64,000 nt of DNA from Pseudomonadota bacterium (GTDB lineage Bacteria > Pseudomonadota > Gammaproteobacteria > Burkholderiales > Rhodocyclaceae): positions 1-64,000 of the forward strand of contig CAUJIV010000028.1 in the NCBI GenBank assembly GCA_963205435.1, written 5' to 3'. A program made the translations under genes and the position numbers. This document shows, piece by piece, positions 52,711 through 62,242 of this stretch. The notes under the pieces are model-generated. The model had not been told where the DNA came from and did not search any database. It saw only the letters and a program-made list of their open reading frames with translations. How positions within the stretch are numbered: position 1 is the first letter of the stretch; each line of letters opens with the position of its first letter.

Positions 52711-55700
52711 ATGAAGTTCACCGACCTGTTCATCCGCCGCCCGGTCATGGCGAGCGCGCTCAGCCTCGTCATCCTGCTGCTCGGCCTGCGCGCGTGGACG
52801 GACATGAGCACGCGCCAGTTCCCGCGCATCACCAGCACCGTCGTCACGGTCAGCACCCTCTACCCGGGCGCCAGCCCGGAGACCGTACAGGCCTTCATCA
52901 CGGCGCCCCTGCAGCAGGCCATCGCCAGCGCGCCGGGCATCGACTACATGACGGCGACCAGCGAGACCGGCCAGTCCACCATCACCATCAACATGCGCCT
53001 CAACTTCGACCCGGACGCCGCCGTGGCGCAGACGCTGGCCAAGGTGAACCAGGTGCAGAACCAGCTGCCGGCCGACAGCATGCAGCCGACCATCCGCTCG
53101 ACGGTGGGCGGCGCCACCGCCCTGATCTGGATCTCCTTCCGCGGCGAGGGCATGAGCCCCGAGCAGGTGAACGACTACGTGGTGCGCGTGGCCAAGCCGC
53201 GCATCGAGGGCGTGCCCGGCGTCGGCGAGGCCGGCATCTCCCCGGGCGGCACCGATCCGAGCGGCAACGCCTACGCCCTGCGCGCCTGGCTCGACCCGGT
53301 GCGCATGGCGGCGCGCGGCGTCACCTCGAGCGACGTCTCGAACGCGCTCTCCGCCAACAACTACGTCTCCGCCGCCGGGCAGACGCGCAACAGCCAGAGG
53401 CAGGTGAGCCTCACCGCCAGCACCTCGCTCAACGACCTCGAGCAGTTCCGCCAGCTCGTCGTGCGCCGCAGCGGCGACACCGTGATCCGCCTGCAGGACG
53501 TCGCCGACGTCCGCCTCGGCACGCAGAACTACAACCAGATGGCCTTCTTCAACGGCGAGCCGGCGGTGTTCGTCGGCGTCGAGGCGACGCCCGAGGCCAA
53601 CGAGCTCGACGTCACGCGCGGCGTGCACGAGGTCCTGCGCGAGCTGGAGGCCGGCAAGCCGCCCGGCATGCACATCGACCTCGCCTACGACAGCAGCAAG
53701 TTCATCAACGCCTCGCTCGAGGAGGTGTTCGTCACCATCGGCGTCACCCTGCTGGTGGTGGTGCTGGTGATCTTCCTCTTCCTCGGCGCGCTGCGCTCGC
53801 TGCTGCTGCCGGCAGTGGCGATCCCGCTGTCGATCATCGGCGCCGGCGTCATCATGCTGGCGCTCGGCTTCACCATCAACCTGCTGACCCTGCTCGCCGT
53901 GGTGCTGGCCATCGGCCTGGTCGTCGACGACGCCATCATCGTGCTGGAGAACATCCAGCGCCTCATCGACGAGGGCCTGCCGCCGCTCGAGGCGGCGCTG
54001 CGGGGGGCGCGCGAGCTGGCGGCGCCGATCCTGGTGATGACCACCACCCTGGTCGCCGTGTACCTGCCGATCGGCTTCATCGGCGGGCTGACCGGCAGCC
54101 TGTTCACCGAGTTTGCCTTCACCCTCGTCGCCACCGTGGTGGTGTCGATGGTGGTGGCCCTGACGCTGACGCCGATGCTCTGCTCGCGGGTGCTGCGCCA
54201 CACGCCACCGCGCGGCCTGACCCATCTGCTCGACGCGGGCTTCCACGCCCTGCGCCGCCGCTACGACCGCTCGCTCGAGGTGGTGCTCGGCATGCGCGGC
54301 GCCGTGCTGCTGGCGGTGGCCGCCGTGCTCGCCAGCATCCCGCTGCTGTTCCTCGGCAGCCGCGGCGAGCTGGCGCCGACCGAGGACCAGGGCACCGTGA
54401 TGGTGGCCGGCGTCGGCCCGGCCACGGCGACGCGGCAGTATCTCGACGCCTACAACGCGCAGATCGAGCGGATCCTCTCCAGCTACCCGGAAACGGCGCT
54501 GGTCTGGCAGATCAGCGGCGTGCCGCCCTCGGGCGGCGCCGGCGCCAACGCGGTCTTCGGCGGCTCCAACCTGAAGGACTGGGGCCAGCGCGACCGCACC
54601 CTGATGGAGCTGGTGCCGCTGGTGCAGCGCGACCTCGGCGCCGTCACCGGGCTGGAGGCCTTCGCCTTCTCCGAGCCGGCGCTGCCCGGCTCCTCGGGCG
54701 GCCTGCCGATCCAGTTCGTGCTGACGACGACGCAGGACTACGGGCAGCTCGACCAGGCGGCCGGCCAGCTGATCGGCGCCGCCCTGCAGACCGGCAAGTT
54801 CGCCTTCCTCACCAAGAACCTGCGCATCGACGCGCCGGCGGTGTCGCTCGAGATCAAGCGCGACGCGGCGGCCAGCCTCGGCCTCGACATGCGGGAGATC
54901 GGCCGCAACCTGAGCGCGCTGCTGAGCGAGAACTTCGTCGGCCGCTTCGACATGAGCGGGCGCAGCTACCAGGTGATCCCGATGGTGCCTGACGCCCTGC
55001 GCGCCGACCTCAATGCGCTCGACGGCTACTACCTGCGCACCGCCAGTGGCAAGCTGGTGCCGCTCGGCACGGTGGTCGAGGCGCGCCGCCGCGTCGAGCC
55101 CGAGTTCCTGCCCCAGTTCCAGCAGCTCAACGCCGCCACCGTGCAGGGCGTCATGGCGCCCGGCGTCACCCTCGGCGAGGCGCTGGGCGAGCTGCGCGCC
55201 CTCGCCGCGACGACGCTGCCGGCCGGCTACGGCATCGACTACGCCAGCGAGTCGCGCCAGTTCATGCAGCAGGGCAGCTCGCTGATCCTCACCTTCGGCC
55301 TCTCCATCCTGCTCGTCTACCTGCTGCTGGCGGCCCAGTTCGAGAGCTTCCGCGATCCGCTGATCGTCATGGTCTCGGTGCCGATGTCGATCTTCGGCGC
55401 CCTGGCCTTCATCTACTTCGGGGCGGCCACGCTCAACATCTACACCGAGGTGGGGCTGATCACCCTGATCGGCCTCATCACCAAGCAGGGCATTCTCATC
55501 GTCCAGTTCGCCAACGCCCTGCAGGCAAGCGAGGGCCTCGGCGCCGTCGAGGCGGTGAAGAAGGCCTCGAGCATCCGCCTGCGGCCGATCCTGATGACGA
55601 CGGCGGCCATGGTGTTCGGCGTCGTCCCGCTGCTGCTGGCGAGCGGGCCGGGCGCGGTCAGCCGCTTCCACATGGGCCTGGTGATCGCCTCGGGGCTGGC

Positions 55701-55803
55701 CATCGGCGCCCTCATCTCGCTCTACGTCGTGCCGGTGATCTACACCCTGCTCGCCGCCGACAAGCGGCAGCCGGTCGAGGCGGCGGCCGGCGCGGCGGCC
55801 TGA
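52711..55803 (+). CDS. RND efflux transporter permease (HAE1-like)
   Basis: 1030 aa; MKFTDLFIRRPVMASALSLVILLLG, AIGLVVDDAIIVLENIQRLIDEG, SVPMSIFGALAFIYFGAATLNIYTEVGLITLIGLITKQGILIVQFAN. Confidence 0.96.
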   Translation: MKFTDLFIRRPVMASALSLVILLLGLRAWTDMSTRQFPRITSTVVTVSTLYPGASPETVQAFITAPLQQAIASAPGIDYMTATSETGQSTITINMRLNFDPDAAVAQTLAKVNQVQNQLPADSMQPTIRSTVGGATALIWISFRGEGMSPEQVNDYVVRVAKPRIEGVPGVGEAGISPGGTDPSGNAYALRAWLDPVRMAARGVTSSDVSNALSANNYVSAAGQTRNSQRQVSLTASTSLNDLEQFRQLVVRRSGDTVIRLQDVADVRLGTQNYNQMAFFNGEPAVFVGVEATPEANELDVTRGVHEVLRELEAGKPPGMHIDLAYDSSKFINASLEEVFVTIGVTLLVVVLVIFLFLGALRSLLLPAVAIPLSIIGAGVIMLALGFTINLLTLLAVVLAIGLVVDDAIIVLENIQRLIDEGLPPLEAALRGARELAAPILVMTTTLVAVYLPIGFIGGLTGSLFTEFAFTLVATVVVSMVVALTLTPMLCSRVLRHTPPRGLTHLLDAGFHALRRRYDRSLEVVLGMRGAVLLAVAAVLASIPLLFLGSRGELAPTEDQGTVMVAGVGPATATRQYLDAYNAQIERILSSYPETALVWQISGVPPSGGAGANAVFGGSNLKDWGQRDRTLMELVPLVQRDLGAVTGLEAFAFSEPALPGSSGGLPIQFVLTTTQDYGQLDQAAGQLIGAALQTGKFAFLTKNLRIDAPAVSLEIKRDAAASLGLDMREIGRNLSALLSENFVGRFDMSGRSYQVIPMVPDALRADLNALDGYYLRTASGKLVPLGTVVEARRRVEPEFLPQFQQLNAATVQGVMAPGVTLGEALGELRALAATTLPAGYGIDYASESRQFMQQGSSLILTFGLSILLVYLLLAAQFESFRDPLIVMVSVPMSIFGALAFIYFGAATLNIYTEVGLITLIGLITKQGILIVQFANALQASEGLGAVEAVKKASSIRLRPILMTTAAMVFGVVPLLLASGPGAVSRFHMGLVIASGLAIGALISLYVVPVIYTLLAADKRQPVEAAAGAAA

Positions 55804-55806
55804 GCC

Positions 55807-56631
55807 TCAGGGGCGCGACCAGTCCACCAGGCCGGCCCAGGCGGTGCCGAGCACGATGGCGCCGAAGGCGATGCGATACCAGGCGAACAGGGTGAAGTCG
55901 TGCGTGCTGATGTAGCGCAGCAGCCAGCGCACGCAGAGGAAGGCCGAGGCGAAGGCGGCGGCGAAGCCGACCGCCCACATGCCGAGGTCGCCGGCGTCGA
56001 GCAGGTGGCGCTCCTTCCATAGCTGGTAGGCGCTGGCGGCGAACAGGGTCGGCACGGCGAGGAAGAAGGAGAACTCGGTGGCCGCCTTGCGCGACAGGCC
56101 GAAGAGCAGGCCGCCGATGATGGTGGCGCCCGAGCGCGAGGTGCCGGGGATGAGGGCGAAGGCCTGGGCGAAGCCGAGCTTGAGGGCGTCCCGCCAGTCC
56201 AGGTCGTCCACCGATTCGACGCGCACCACGTGCTCGCGCCGCTCGGCCCAAAGGATGACGAAGGCGCCGACGATGAAGGCCAGCGCCACCGGCAGCGGCT
56301 GGAACAGGTGCGCCTTGATCGCCTTGCCGAAGGCCAGGCCGAGGAGCGCCAGCGGCAGGAAGGCGATGGCCAGGTTGGCGACGAAGCGGCGCGCCGCCCG
56401 CTCGCCGCCGAGCCCCGCGGCGGCGGCGGCGAAGCGCGCCCGGTATTCCCAGCAGACGGCGAGGATGGCGCCGGTCTGGATGACGATCTCGAAGAGCTTG
56501 CCGCGCTCGTCGTTGAAGCCGAGCAGGTCGCCGGCGAGGATCAGGTGGCCGGTCGAGGAAATCGGCAGGAACTCGGTCAGGCCCTCGACGATGCCGAGCA
56601 GCAGGGCATGCAGCAGGGTGGTGCCGTCCAT
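55807..56631 (-). CDS. uppP: Undecaprenyl-diphosphatase
   Basis: [68 protein letters not shown]. Confidence 0.97.
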   Translation of the reverse strand: MDGTTLLHALLLGIVEGLTEFLPISSTGHLILAGDLLGFNDERGKLFEIVIQTGAILAVCWEYRARFAAAAAGLGGERAARRFVANLAIAFLPLALLGLAFGKAIKAHLFQPLPVALAFIVGAFVILWAERREHVVRVESVDDLDWRDALKLGFAQAFALIPGTSRSGATIIGGLLFGLSRKAATEFSFFLAVPTLFAASAYQLWKERHLLDAGDLGMWAVGFAAAFASAFLCVRWLLRYISTHDFTLFAWYRIAFGAIVLGTAWAGLVDWSRP

Positions 56632-56648
56632 AGGGCGGCGATGGTAGC

Positions 56649-57419
56649 ATGGGGCGGCATCGCCACGTCACGGGAGGCAGGGCCATCGAGATTCCGCGAC
56701 AACTCGTCGAGCGCCTGGCGCGGGCGCGCCGCGTCGCCGTCCTCACCGGCGCCGGCATCTCGGCCGAGTCGGGCATCCCGACCTTCCGCGACGCCCTCGA
56801 CGGCCTCTGGGCGAACTACGATCCCCTCGAACTGGCGACGCCGCTCGGCTTCGCGCGCAATCCCGGACTGGTGTGGCGCTGGTATGCCGAGCGGCGCGCG
56901 CGCATCGCCGCGACGCGGCCGAATCCCGGCCATGCCGCGCTGGCCGCGCTCGAGGCGCGCTGCGCGGACTTCACCCTGGTGACGCAGAACATCGACGGCC
57001 TGCACCAGCGCGCCGGCTCGCGCCGGGTGATCGAGCTGCACGGCAACATCGCCCGCGTCAAGTGCTCGGCCGAGGAGAAGCGGGTCGAGACCTTCGACCC
57101 GCAGGCGGCGCCGCCGCGCTGCGTCTGCGGCGCCTACCTGCGGCCCGACGTGGTGTGGTTCGGCGAGATGCTGCCGGCCGACGCCCTGGCGCGGGCGGAA
57201 GCGGCGGCCGAACGCTGCGAGCTGTTCTTCAGCATCGGCACCTCCGCCCAGGTCTATCCGGCCGCCGACCTGCCGCTGCGCGCCCGCGCCGCCGGCGCCG
57301 TGCTAGTCGAGATCAATCCGCAACGCACGCCGCTGACCGAGCGCGCCGACTTCTTCCTGCAGGGCGCGGCCGGGGAGGTGCTGCCGGCGCTGCTCGGCAA
57401 GCCGGGCCTCAATTCCTGA
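56649..57419 (+). CDS. cobB: Sir2 family NAD-dependent protein deacylase
   Basis: [63 protein letters not shown] has YxxR. Confidence 0.93.
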   Translation: MGRHRHVTGGRAIEIPRQLVERLARARRVAVLTGAGISAESGIPTFRDALDGLWANYDPLELATPLGFARNPGLVWRWYAERRARIAATRPNPGHAALAALEARCADFTLVTQNIDGLHQRAGSRRVIELHGNIARVKCSAEEKRVETFDPQAAPPRCVCGAYLRPDVVWFGEMLPADALARAEAAAERCELFFSIGTSAQVYPAADLPLRARAAGAVLVEINPQRTPLTERADFFLQGAAGEVLPALLGKPGLNS

Positions 57420-59649
57420 GCAGCCCCTTCAGGAGGTCGCCGGCCTTGCCCTTGGCCTTCTCGTCGACCTTCTCGCCCACCTTTTCCCTGACCTTCTCCT
57501 CGACCCTGGCCTTGACCGCGTCCGCCGCCAGGCTGCCGAATTCGATGTTCCAGGCGAGCTGGTCGAAGGGACCGCTCAACCGCACCGGCACCGTCAGCCC
57601 CTTCAGGTGCTCGAGCTCCTTGCCGCCCTGGCCGCCGGCGCTGGCGACCACGCTGGCGCGAGCGAGGTAGTCGATGCGCTCCTCGCCGAGGTCGATGTCG
57701 CCGGCGCCGCCGAGGCGGAGGAAGGGCGACTTCATGCTGAGGTCGTCATTGCGGGCGACGCCCCTGGCGATGCGAAAGCTGGCGCTCAGCTCGGAGAAGT
57801 CGGTCTTCTCCTCGCGCCGCGCCTGCTGCACGGCGTCCTTGCGCGCCGAGAGGATGGCCTTGCTCTCGCGCAGCTTTTTCGCCAGGTTGATGCCCTTGAT
57901 GGCGCCATCGCGCAGGCTGAGGCTGGCCGTGCCGGCGAGGCTCTTCTTCATGGCGCGGACGCTGGCGCCGGCGGTCGTGACATCGAGCGCGACGTTGCCG
58001 CGCCCTTCCAGCACGTCGCGGTCGAGGGCGTCGCGCAGCAGCGGATTGATGTTCACGTTGGCCAGGTTTTGCCTCAGCGTCACCTGGTTGCCGGCGGCAC
58101 TCAGCGACAGCGCCCCCTGCAGGCTGCCTTCGTAGAGCTTGGCCGAGAGCGGCGCGGCATCCAGCCGGCCGCTGGCGGCCTTCACCTCGATGCGCACGTT
58201 GGCGGCCTTGACGTTCGACACCTGCAGCTGGCCGATCTTCAGCGTGCCGCTGGCGTCGAGCGCCTTCAGCGCCGAGAAGTCGAGCGGCTGGTCCTGCGCC
58301 GGCCCGCCCTCGCTGGCCGCCTTGCCTGTCGCGGTCTTCGGCGGCAGGTACTTGTCCAGGTCGAGCCGGTCGATGTCGACGTCGAAGTTCAGCGCCAGCG
58401 GGCTGAAGCGGGAGATGTTCACCCTGGCGGCGATCCTGCTCTCGTCGAGCCGGGCGTTGGCGTGCATCGCCGCCGTCCGGCCGCCGAGGTCGGCGCGCAG
58501 GCCGCCATCGAACGGCAGTCTGACGCTCTTCATCGGCATGCGCGGATGTGACAGCTCGAGCGCGCCGCCGATGGCCGGCAATTCGACGCTGCGCTTGTCG
58601 AGGCTGGCCGTCAGCGCCGAGGCGAGCCGGCCCTTCAGCGCCGCTTCGTCCTGCCTCGCGTCGACATCGAGGGCGAGCTTGTCCGCCCGCAAGGACTGGT
58701 TGCTGCCCTCGACACCCGAGAGGGCGATCCTGGCATCGAGGGCGCGCCGGGCGCCATTCAGCCTGAGCGTGGCGTTGATCGCCGCGCCGCTGGCCTTGTC
58801 CGCCGCCAGCGCCAGTTGCGGCGCCTCCAGCCGCGCCTCGAAGGCGTCGCCGCCTTCCTTGCCCTTTGCCGTCAGCAAGAGCCGGTCCACCGCCAGCTTA
58901 TCGACGCCGGTGAACTGCAGGGCGGCGGCGGTCAGTGCCAGGTCGAGTCCCTTCAGCTCGGCGATGTCGCCGTTCAAGCGCAGGTCGAGCTTCGTGCCGC
59001 CATAGCTTTTCCGGTCGAGGTCGTAGCGGTATTCGCCCATCGCCGTCAGCCGCGCCGCCAGCAGTGGCTGCTTGCCCGCCAGCTTCGCCGACAACTCGAG
59101 CTTGCCATTGGCGGCATTGGCCAGGCGACCCGTCGCCAGGTCGAGGCCGGACAGCGCCAGCTCCTGCCCGCTCGTCTCGTCGCGCCAGGCCAGCTCGGCG
59201 TTGGAGAGCTTCACCCCGGCGATGTCGAAGCGCGTCGGCTCCGACGGCTCGTCCTTGCCGAGCAGGTCGTCGATGTTGAGGCGGCCGTCCTTGCCGCGCA
59301 CCAGTCGCGCCTTGACACCGTCGAGCGCGATGGTGTCGACCACCACCTGCTTCGACAGCAGCGGCAGCAGGCGCAGGGAAACGCGCGCGTCCTCGACCGC
59401 GGCGAACACCTGCTCGCTGCCGTGCTCCGACAGCGTCGCCTTGCCGAGGCGCACGGCGATCGCCGGGAACAGGGAGAGGGAGAGGTCGCCGTCGATCTTC
59501 AGCGTGCGGCCCTTCTTCTCCTTGACCAGCTCGGTGATCTCGCCCTTCCAGCGCGCGGCGTCGAAGGTGGCGAGGACATAGGCGCCGGCGGCGATCAGCA
59601 GGGCGAGCAGCCCACCGAGGACGAAGGCGGCGATCCTGAAGGCTTTCAT
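57409..59649 (-). CDS. AsmA family protein
   Basis: 746 aa; MKAFRIAAFVLGGLLALLIAAGAYVLATFDAARWKGEITELVKEKKGRTLKIDGDLSLSLFPAIAVRLGKATLSE. Confidence 0.93.
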   Translation of the reverse strand: MKAFRIAAFVLGGLLALLIAAGAYVLATFDAARWKGEITELVKEKKGRTLKIDGDLSLSLFPAIAVRLGKATLSEHGSEQVFAAVEDARVSLRLLPLLSKQVVVDTIALDGVKARLVRGKDGRLNIDDLLGKDEPSEPTRFDIAGVKLSNAELAWRDETSGQELALSGLDLATGRLANAANGKLELSAKLAGKQPLLAARLTAMGEYRYDLDRKSYGGTKLDLRLNGDIAELKGLDLALTAAALQFTGVDKLAVDRLLLTAKGKEGGDAFEARLEAPQLALAADKASGAAINATLRLNGARRALDARIALSGVEGSNQSLRADKLALDVDARQDEAALKGRLASALTASLDKRSVELPAIGGALELSHPRMPMKSVRLPFDGGLRADLGGRTAAMHANARLDESRIAARVNISRFSPLALNFDVDIDRLDLDKYLPPKTATGKAASEGGPAQDQPLDFSALKALDASGTLKIGQLQVSNVKAANVRIEVKAASGRLDAAPLSAKLYEGSLQGALSLSAAGNQVTLRQNLANVNINPLLRDALDRDVLEGRGNVALDVTTAGASVRAMKKSLAGTASLSLRDGAIKGINLAKKLRESKAILSARKDAVQQARREEKTDFSELSASFRIARGVARNDDLSMKSPFLRLGGAGDIDLGEERIDYLARASVVASAGGQGGKELEHLKGLTVPVRLSGPFDQLAWNIEFGSLAADAVKARVEEKVREKVGEKVDEKAKGKAGDLLKGLLRN

Positions 59650-59779
59650 GCTTCCTCCCTTCCGGACAGGGCGGCCTTCAGCTTAGCAGAGAAAGCGACA
59701 AGGGCAGCGGCGCCGCTTGCGGCGGCAGGGGAATCCCGCGAAACTACGGCTTCCGCTCCCGAACAAGAAAGGAACCCAC

Positions 59780-60223
59780 ATGAGCTTCATCAGCGAGTTC
59801 AAGGAATTTGCCATGAAGGGCAACGCCGTCGACCTGGCGGTCGGCGTCATCATCGGCGGCGCCTTCGGCAAGATCGTCGACTCCCTCGTCAAGGACGTCG
59901 TCATGCCGGTCGTCGGCCGCCTGCTCGGCGGCGTCGATTTCAAGCACCTCTACATCAATCTCGGCAGCCAGAGCTTCGAGACCCTCGAGGCGGCGGAGAA
60001 AGCCGGCGCGCCGCTGCTCAAGTACGGCGCCTTCTTCAACACCGTGGTCGACTTCCTCATCATCGCCTTCGCCATCTTCATGGCGATCAAGGTGATGAAC
60101 CGGCTCAAGCGCGCGGACAGCGCGGCCGAGGCGGCGCCGGAGACCAAGGAGTGTCCCTACTGCCGGTCGGCCATCGCGACACAGGCGACGCGCTGCCCGC
60201 AGTGCACCTCGCAACTGCAGTAG
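59780..60223 (+). CDS. mscL: Large-conductance mechanosensitive channel with C-terminal zinc-ribbon-like tail
   Basis: [54 protein letters not shown]; tail [24 protein letters not shown]. Confidence 0.96.
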   Translation: MSFISEFKEFAMKGNAVDLAVGVIIGGAFGKIVDSLVKDVVMPVVGRLLGGVDFKHLYINLGSQSFETLEAAEKAGAPLLKYGAFFNTVVDFLIIAFAIFMAIKVMNRLKRADSAAEAAPETKECPYCRSAIATQATRCPQCTSQLQ

Positions 60224-60235
60224 GCCGCCGCCTTG

Positions 60236-60256
60236 CGCCGGGCGTCGCGCCCGGCG
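60236..60256. terminator. Stem-loop between convergent mscL and usp genes, possible bidirectional terminator
   Basis: CGCCGGGCG tcg CGCCCGGCG perfect 9-bp stem; weak T tract. Confidence 0.5.
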
Positions 60257-60260
60257 GCGT

Positions 60261-60683
60261 CTATTTCACGAGCGTCACCGGGATCTGCGACAGCTGGATG
60301 ACCTTCATGGTCACCGAGCCGAGGACGAGGCCGGTGATGGCGCCGAGGCCGCGCGTGCCCATGACGATGGCGTCGCAGTCCTTGTCGCGCGAGAACTTGA
60401 GAATGACATCGGCCGGCGCGCCGAACAGGCCGTGGCTCTTGTGGCGCACGCCGGCGCGCTCGAACAGCGTGATCGCCGGGCGCATCACCGCTTCCCCCTC
60501 CTCGAGCTGGCGCAGCATCTCGACGCGGCGCCGCGCCTTGGGACTGCCCTTCGACAGCGGGTGCGGCTGGACATGCAGCAGCAACACGCTGGCATCCAGC
60601 CCTTCCGCGCAAAGCGAGATGGCATGGCGCACCGCGCGCTCGGCGGATTTCGAGCCGTCAATCGGCAACAGCAGTTTCAGCAT
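60261..60683 (-). CDS. Universal stress protein (UspA family)
   Basis: MLKLLLPIDGSKSAERAVRHAISLCAEG..., DCDAIVMGTRGLGAITGLVLGSVTMKVIQLSQIPVTLVK. Confidence 0.95.
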   Translation of the reverse strand: MLKLLLPIDGSKSAERAVRHAISLCAEGLDASVLLLHVQPHPLSKGSPKARRRVEMLRQLEEGEAVMRPAITLFERAGVRHKSHGLFGAPADVILKFSRDKDCDAIVMGTRGLGAITGLVLGSVTMKVIQLSQIPVTLVK

Positions 60684-60772
60684 CGGGTCGCTCTCCTTCC
60701 GCGAACTATTATGTCAGCTTTGCCGACGCACCTGTTCGCGCGGCATTTCCTGACGGCGCCGGCCGGCTCCTT

Positions 60773-61681
60773 TCACTCGCCGCGGTCCCAGTAGGGATCG
60801 GGACCGAAGCGCTCGAGCAGGAAGTCGATGAAGGCGCGCACCTTGGCCGGCAGATGATGGGTCGGCAGGTAGAGCGCATAGACATGGCGCTCGACCGGGA
60901 TGTATTCCGACAGCACGGCGCGCAGGCGCCCCGCCTGCAGTTCCCGGCCGATGATGAAGGTGGGCAGCAGGGCCAGCCCCAGTCCGCCGAGCACGGCCTG
61001 CGACAGGGCCTCGTCGTCGTTGATGCGCAGCCGGCCCGACACCGGCACGGCGATGTCGCCCTCCGGCCCGGTGAAGCGCCACAGCCCCTGCTCGCCGGAA
61101 TGGGTGTAGTCGAGGCAGTTGTGGCCGGCGAGGTCCTGCGGGATGCGCGGCACGCCATGCCGCTCGAAATACTCGGGCGTCGCGCACAGCCGTCGCCGCA
61201 CCGGCGCCAGGCGGCGCGCCACCAGGCTGGCGGGCAGGTCGCGGGCGACGCGCACGACGACGTCGTAGCCTTCCTCGGCCAGATGGACGGGCCGATCGGC
61301 GACGGTCATGTCGATGTCCAGCTCGGGGTAGCGGGCGAGGAACTCGGCCAGCGCCGGCGCCACGTGCAGGGTGCCGAAGGCCACCGAAGCGGCCAGCTTG
61401 AGCACGCCGCGCGGCTGCGCGTGCAGGCTGCTTGCCACCTGCTCGGCGCGCACCGCCTCGTCGAGGATGCGGCTGCAATGCTCGGCGTAGGCGGCGCCGA
61501 CTTCGGTCATGCTCAGGTGCCGCGTGCTGCGGTTGAGCAGGCGGGCGCCGAGGGACTTCTCCAGCTTGGCCACGGCCTTGCTCACGGCCGAGCGCGACAT
61601 GCCGAGCCGACGCGCCGCGGCGGCAAAGCTGCCGCCCTCGACGACATGGGCATAGACGGCCATGAGATTCAGGTCCTGCAT
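60773..61681 (-). CDS. LysR family transcriptional regulator
   Basis: MQDLNLMAVYAHVVEGGSFAAAARRLGMSRSAVSKAVAKLEKSLGARLLNRSTRHLSMTEVG. Confidence 0.95.
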   Translation of the reverse strand: MQDLNLMAVYAHVVEGGSFAAAARRLGMSRSAVSKAVAKLEKSLGARLLNRSTRHLSMTEVGAAYAEHCSRILDEAVRAEQVASSLHAQPRGVLKLAASVAFGTLHVAPALAEFLARYPELDIDMTVADRPVHLAEEGYDVVVRVARDLPASLVARRLAPVRRRLCATPEYFERHGVPRIPQDLAGHNCLDYTHSGEQGLWRFTGPEGDIAVPVSGRLRINDDEALSQAVLGGLGLALLPTFIIGRELQAGRLRAVLSEYIPVERHVYALYLPTHHLPAKVRAFIDFLLERFGPDPYWDRGE

Positions 61682-61686
61682 GGTTT

Positions 61687-61700
61687 GATTGTAGCCAATC
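61687..61700. promoter_or_regulatory. Short palindrome directly upstream of the LysR gene; LTTR-box-like
   Basis: GATTG tagc CAATC, 5 bp upstream of the LysR start codon. Confidence 0.3.
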
Positions 61701-62242
61701 AGGCAACAGTCTTGTTCTGAGACGCTTTCTTATCTAGAATCTCTCCTGCTTCTACCATTGGAAGCTGGCCCTTGGCCAATCGGGTCAGGGGTTCCGGCTG
61801 CCACGAAGGGTTGCACTGCGCGGGGGGAGGCCCCCTGCCATTCGGGACTGTCCGAGAGGTTTTCGGGCTTTTTGCAGCATCTGCTGGTTGGAGAGGACGC
61901 CATGTCAAGCGACGCCCTGTTCCAATTGGGGATAGTTTCAGTCTGTCTGAACGGCTCCCAAACGGACATTTTGCCTAGCCGGCCTTCGGTGACGGCACGC
62001 TACCCGTTGCGCAAGCCGGCGCGAAGCGCCACAGCCGCCATGCGCCGTTCGGCGCGTCGCGGCATGAAGAGCGACCTGCCGCCGCCAACCTGCCCCGACC
62101 CCATCCGGCGAAATCCCTCGCTGCCCGAGCGGCAGCGGCATTCCTGAAACATTGCCGGGGTTCGCCGCCCGCCCGTTCCGGCCAGCGCCACCGCCAGGGC
62201 GCGCTGCCGGCTCCGCGGCGCAGGCTGCCGACCCTGGACGTC

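Noticed and set aside
52690-55671. 993-aa minus-strand ORF opposite the RND permease
   Set aside because: His/Asp/Gln/Arg-rich shadow frame; plus strand has clear RND homology
61758-62147. Short ORFs in the gap before nspC (61758-62147 plus, 61730-61969 minus)
   Set aside because: No recognisable domains, overlapping on both strands, poor codon usage; not supported as genes
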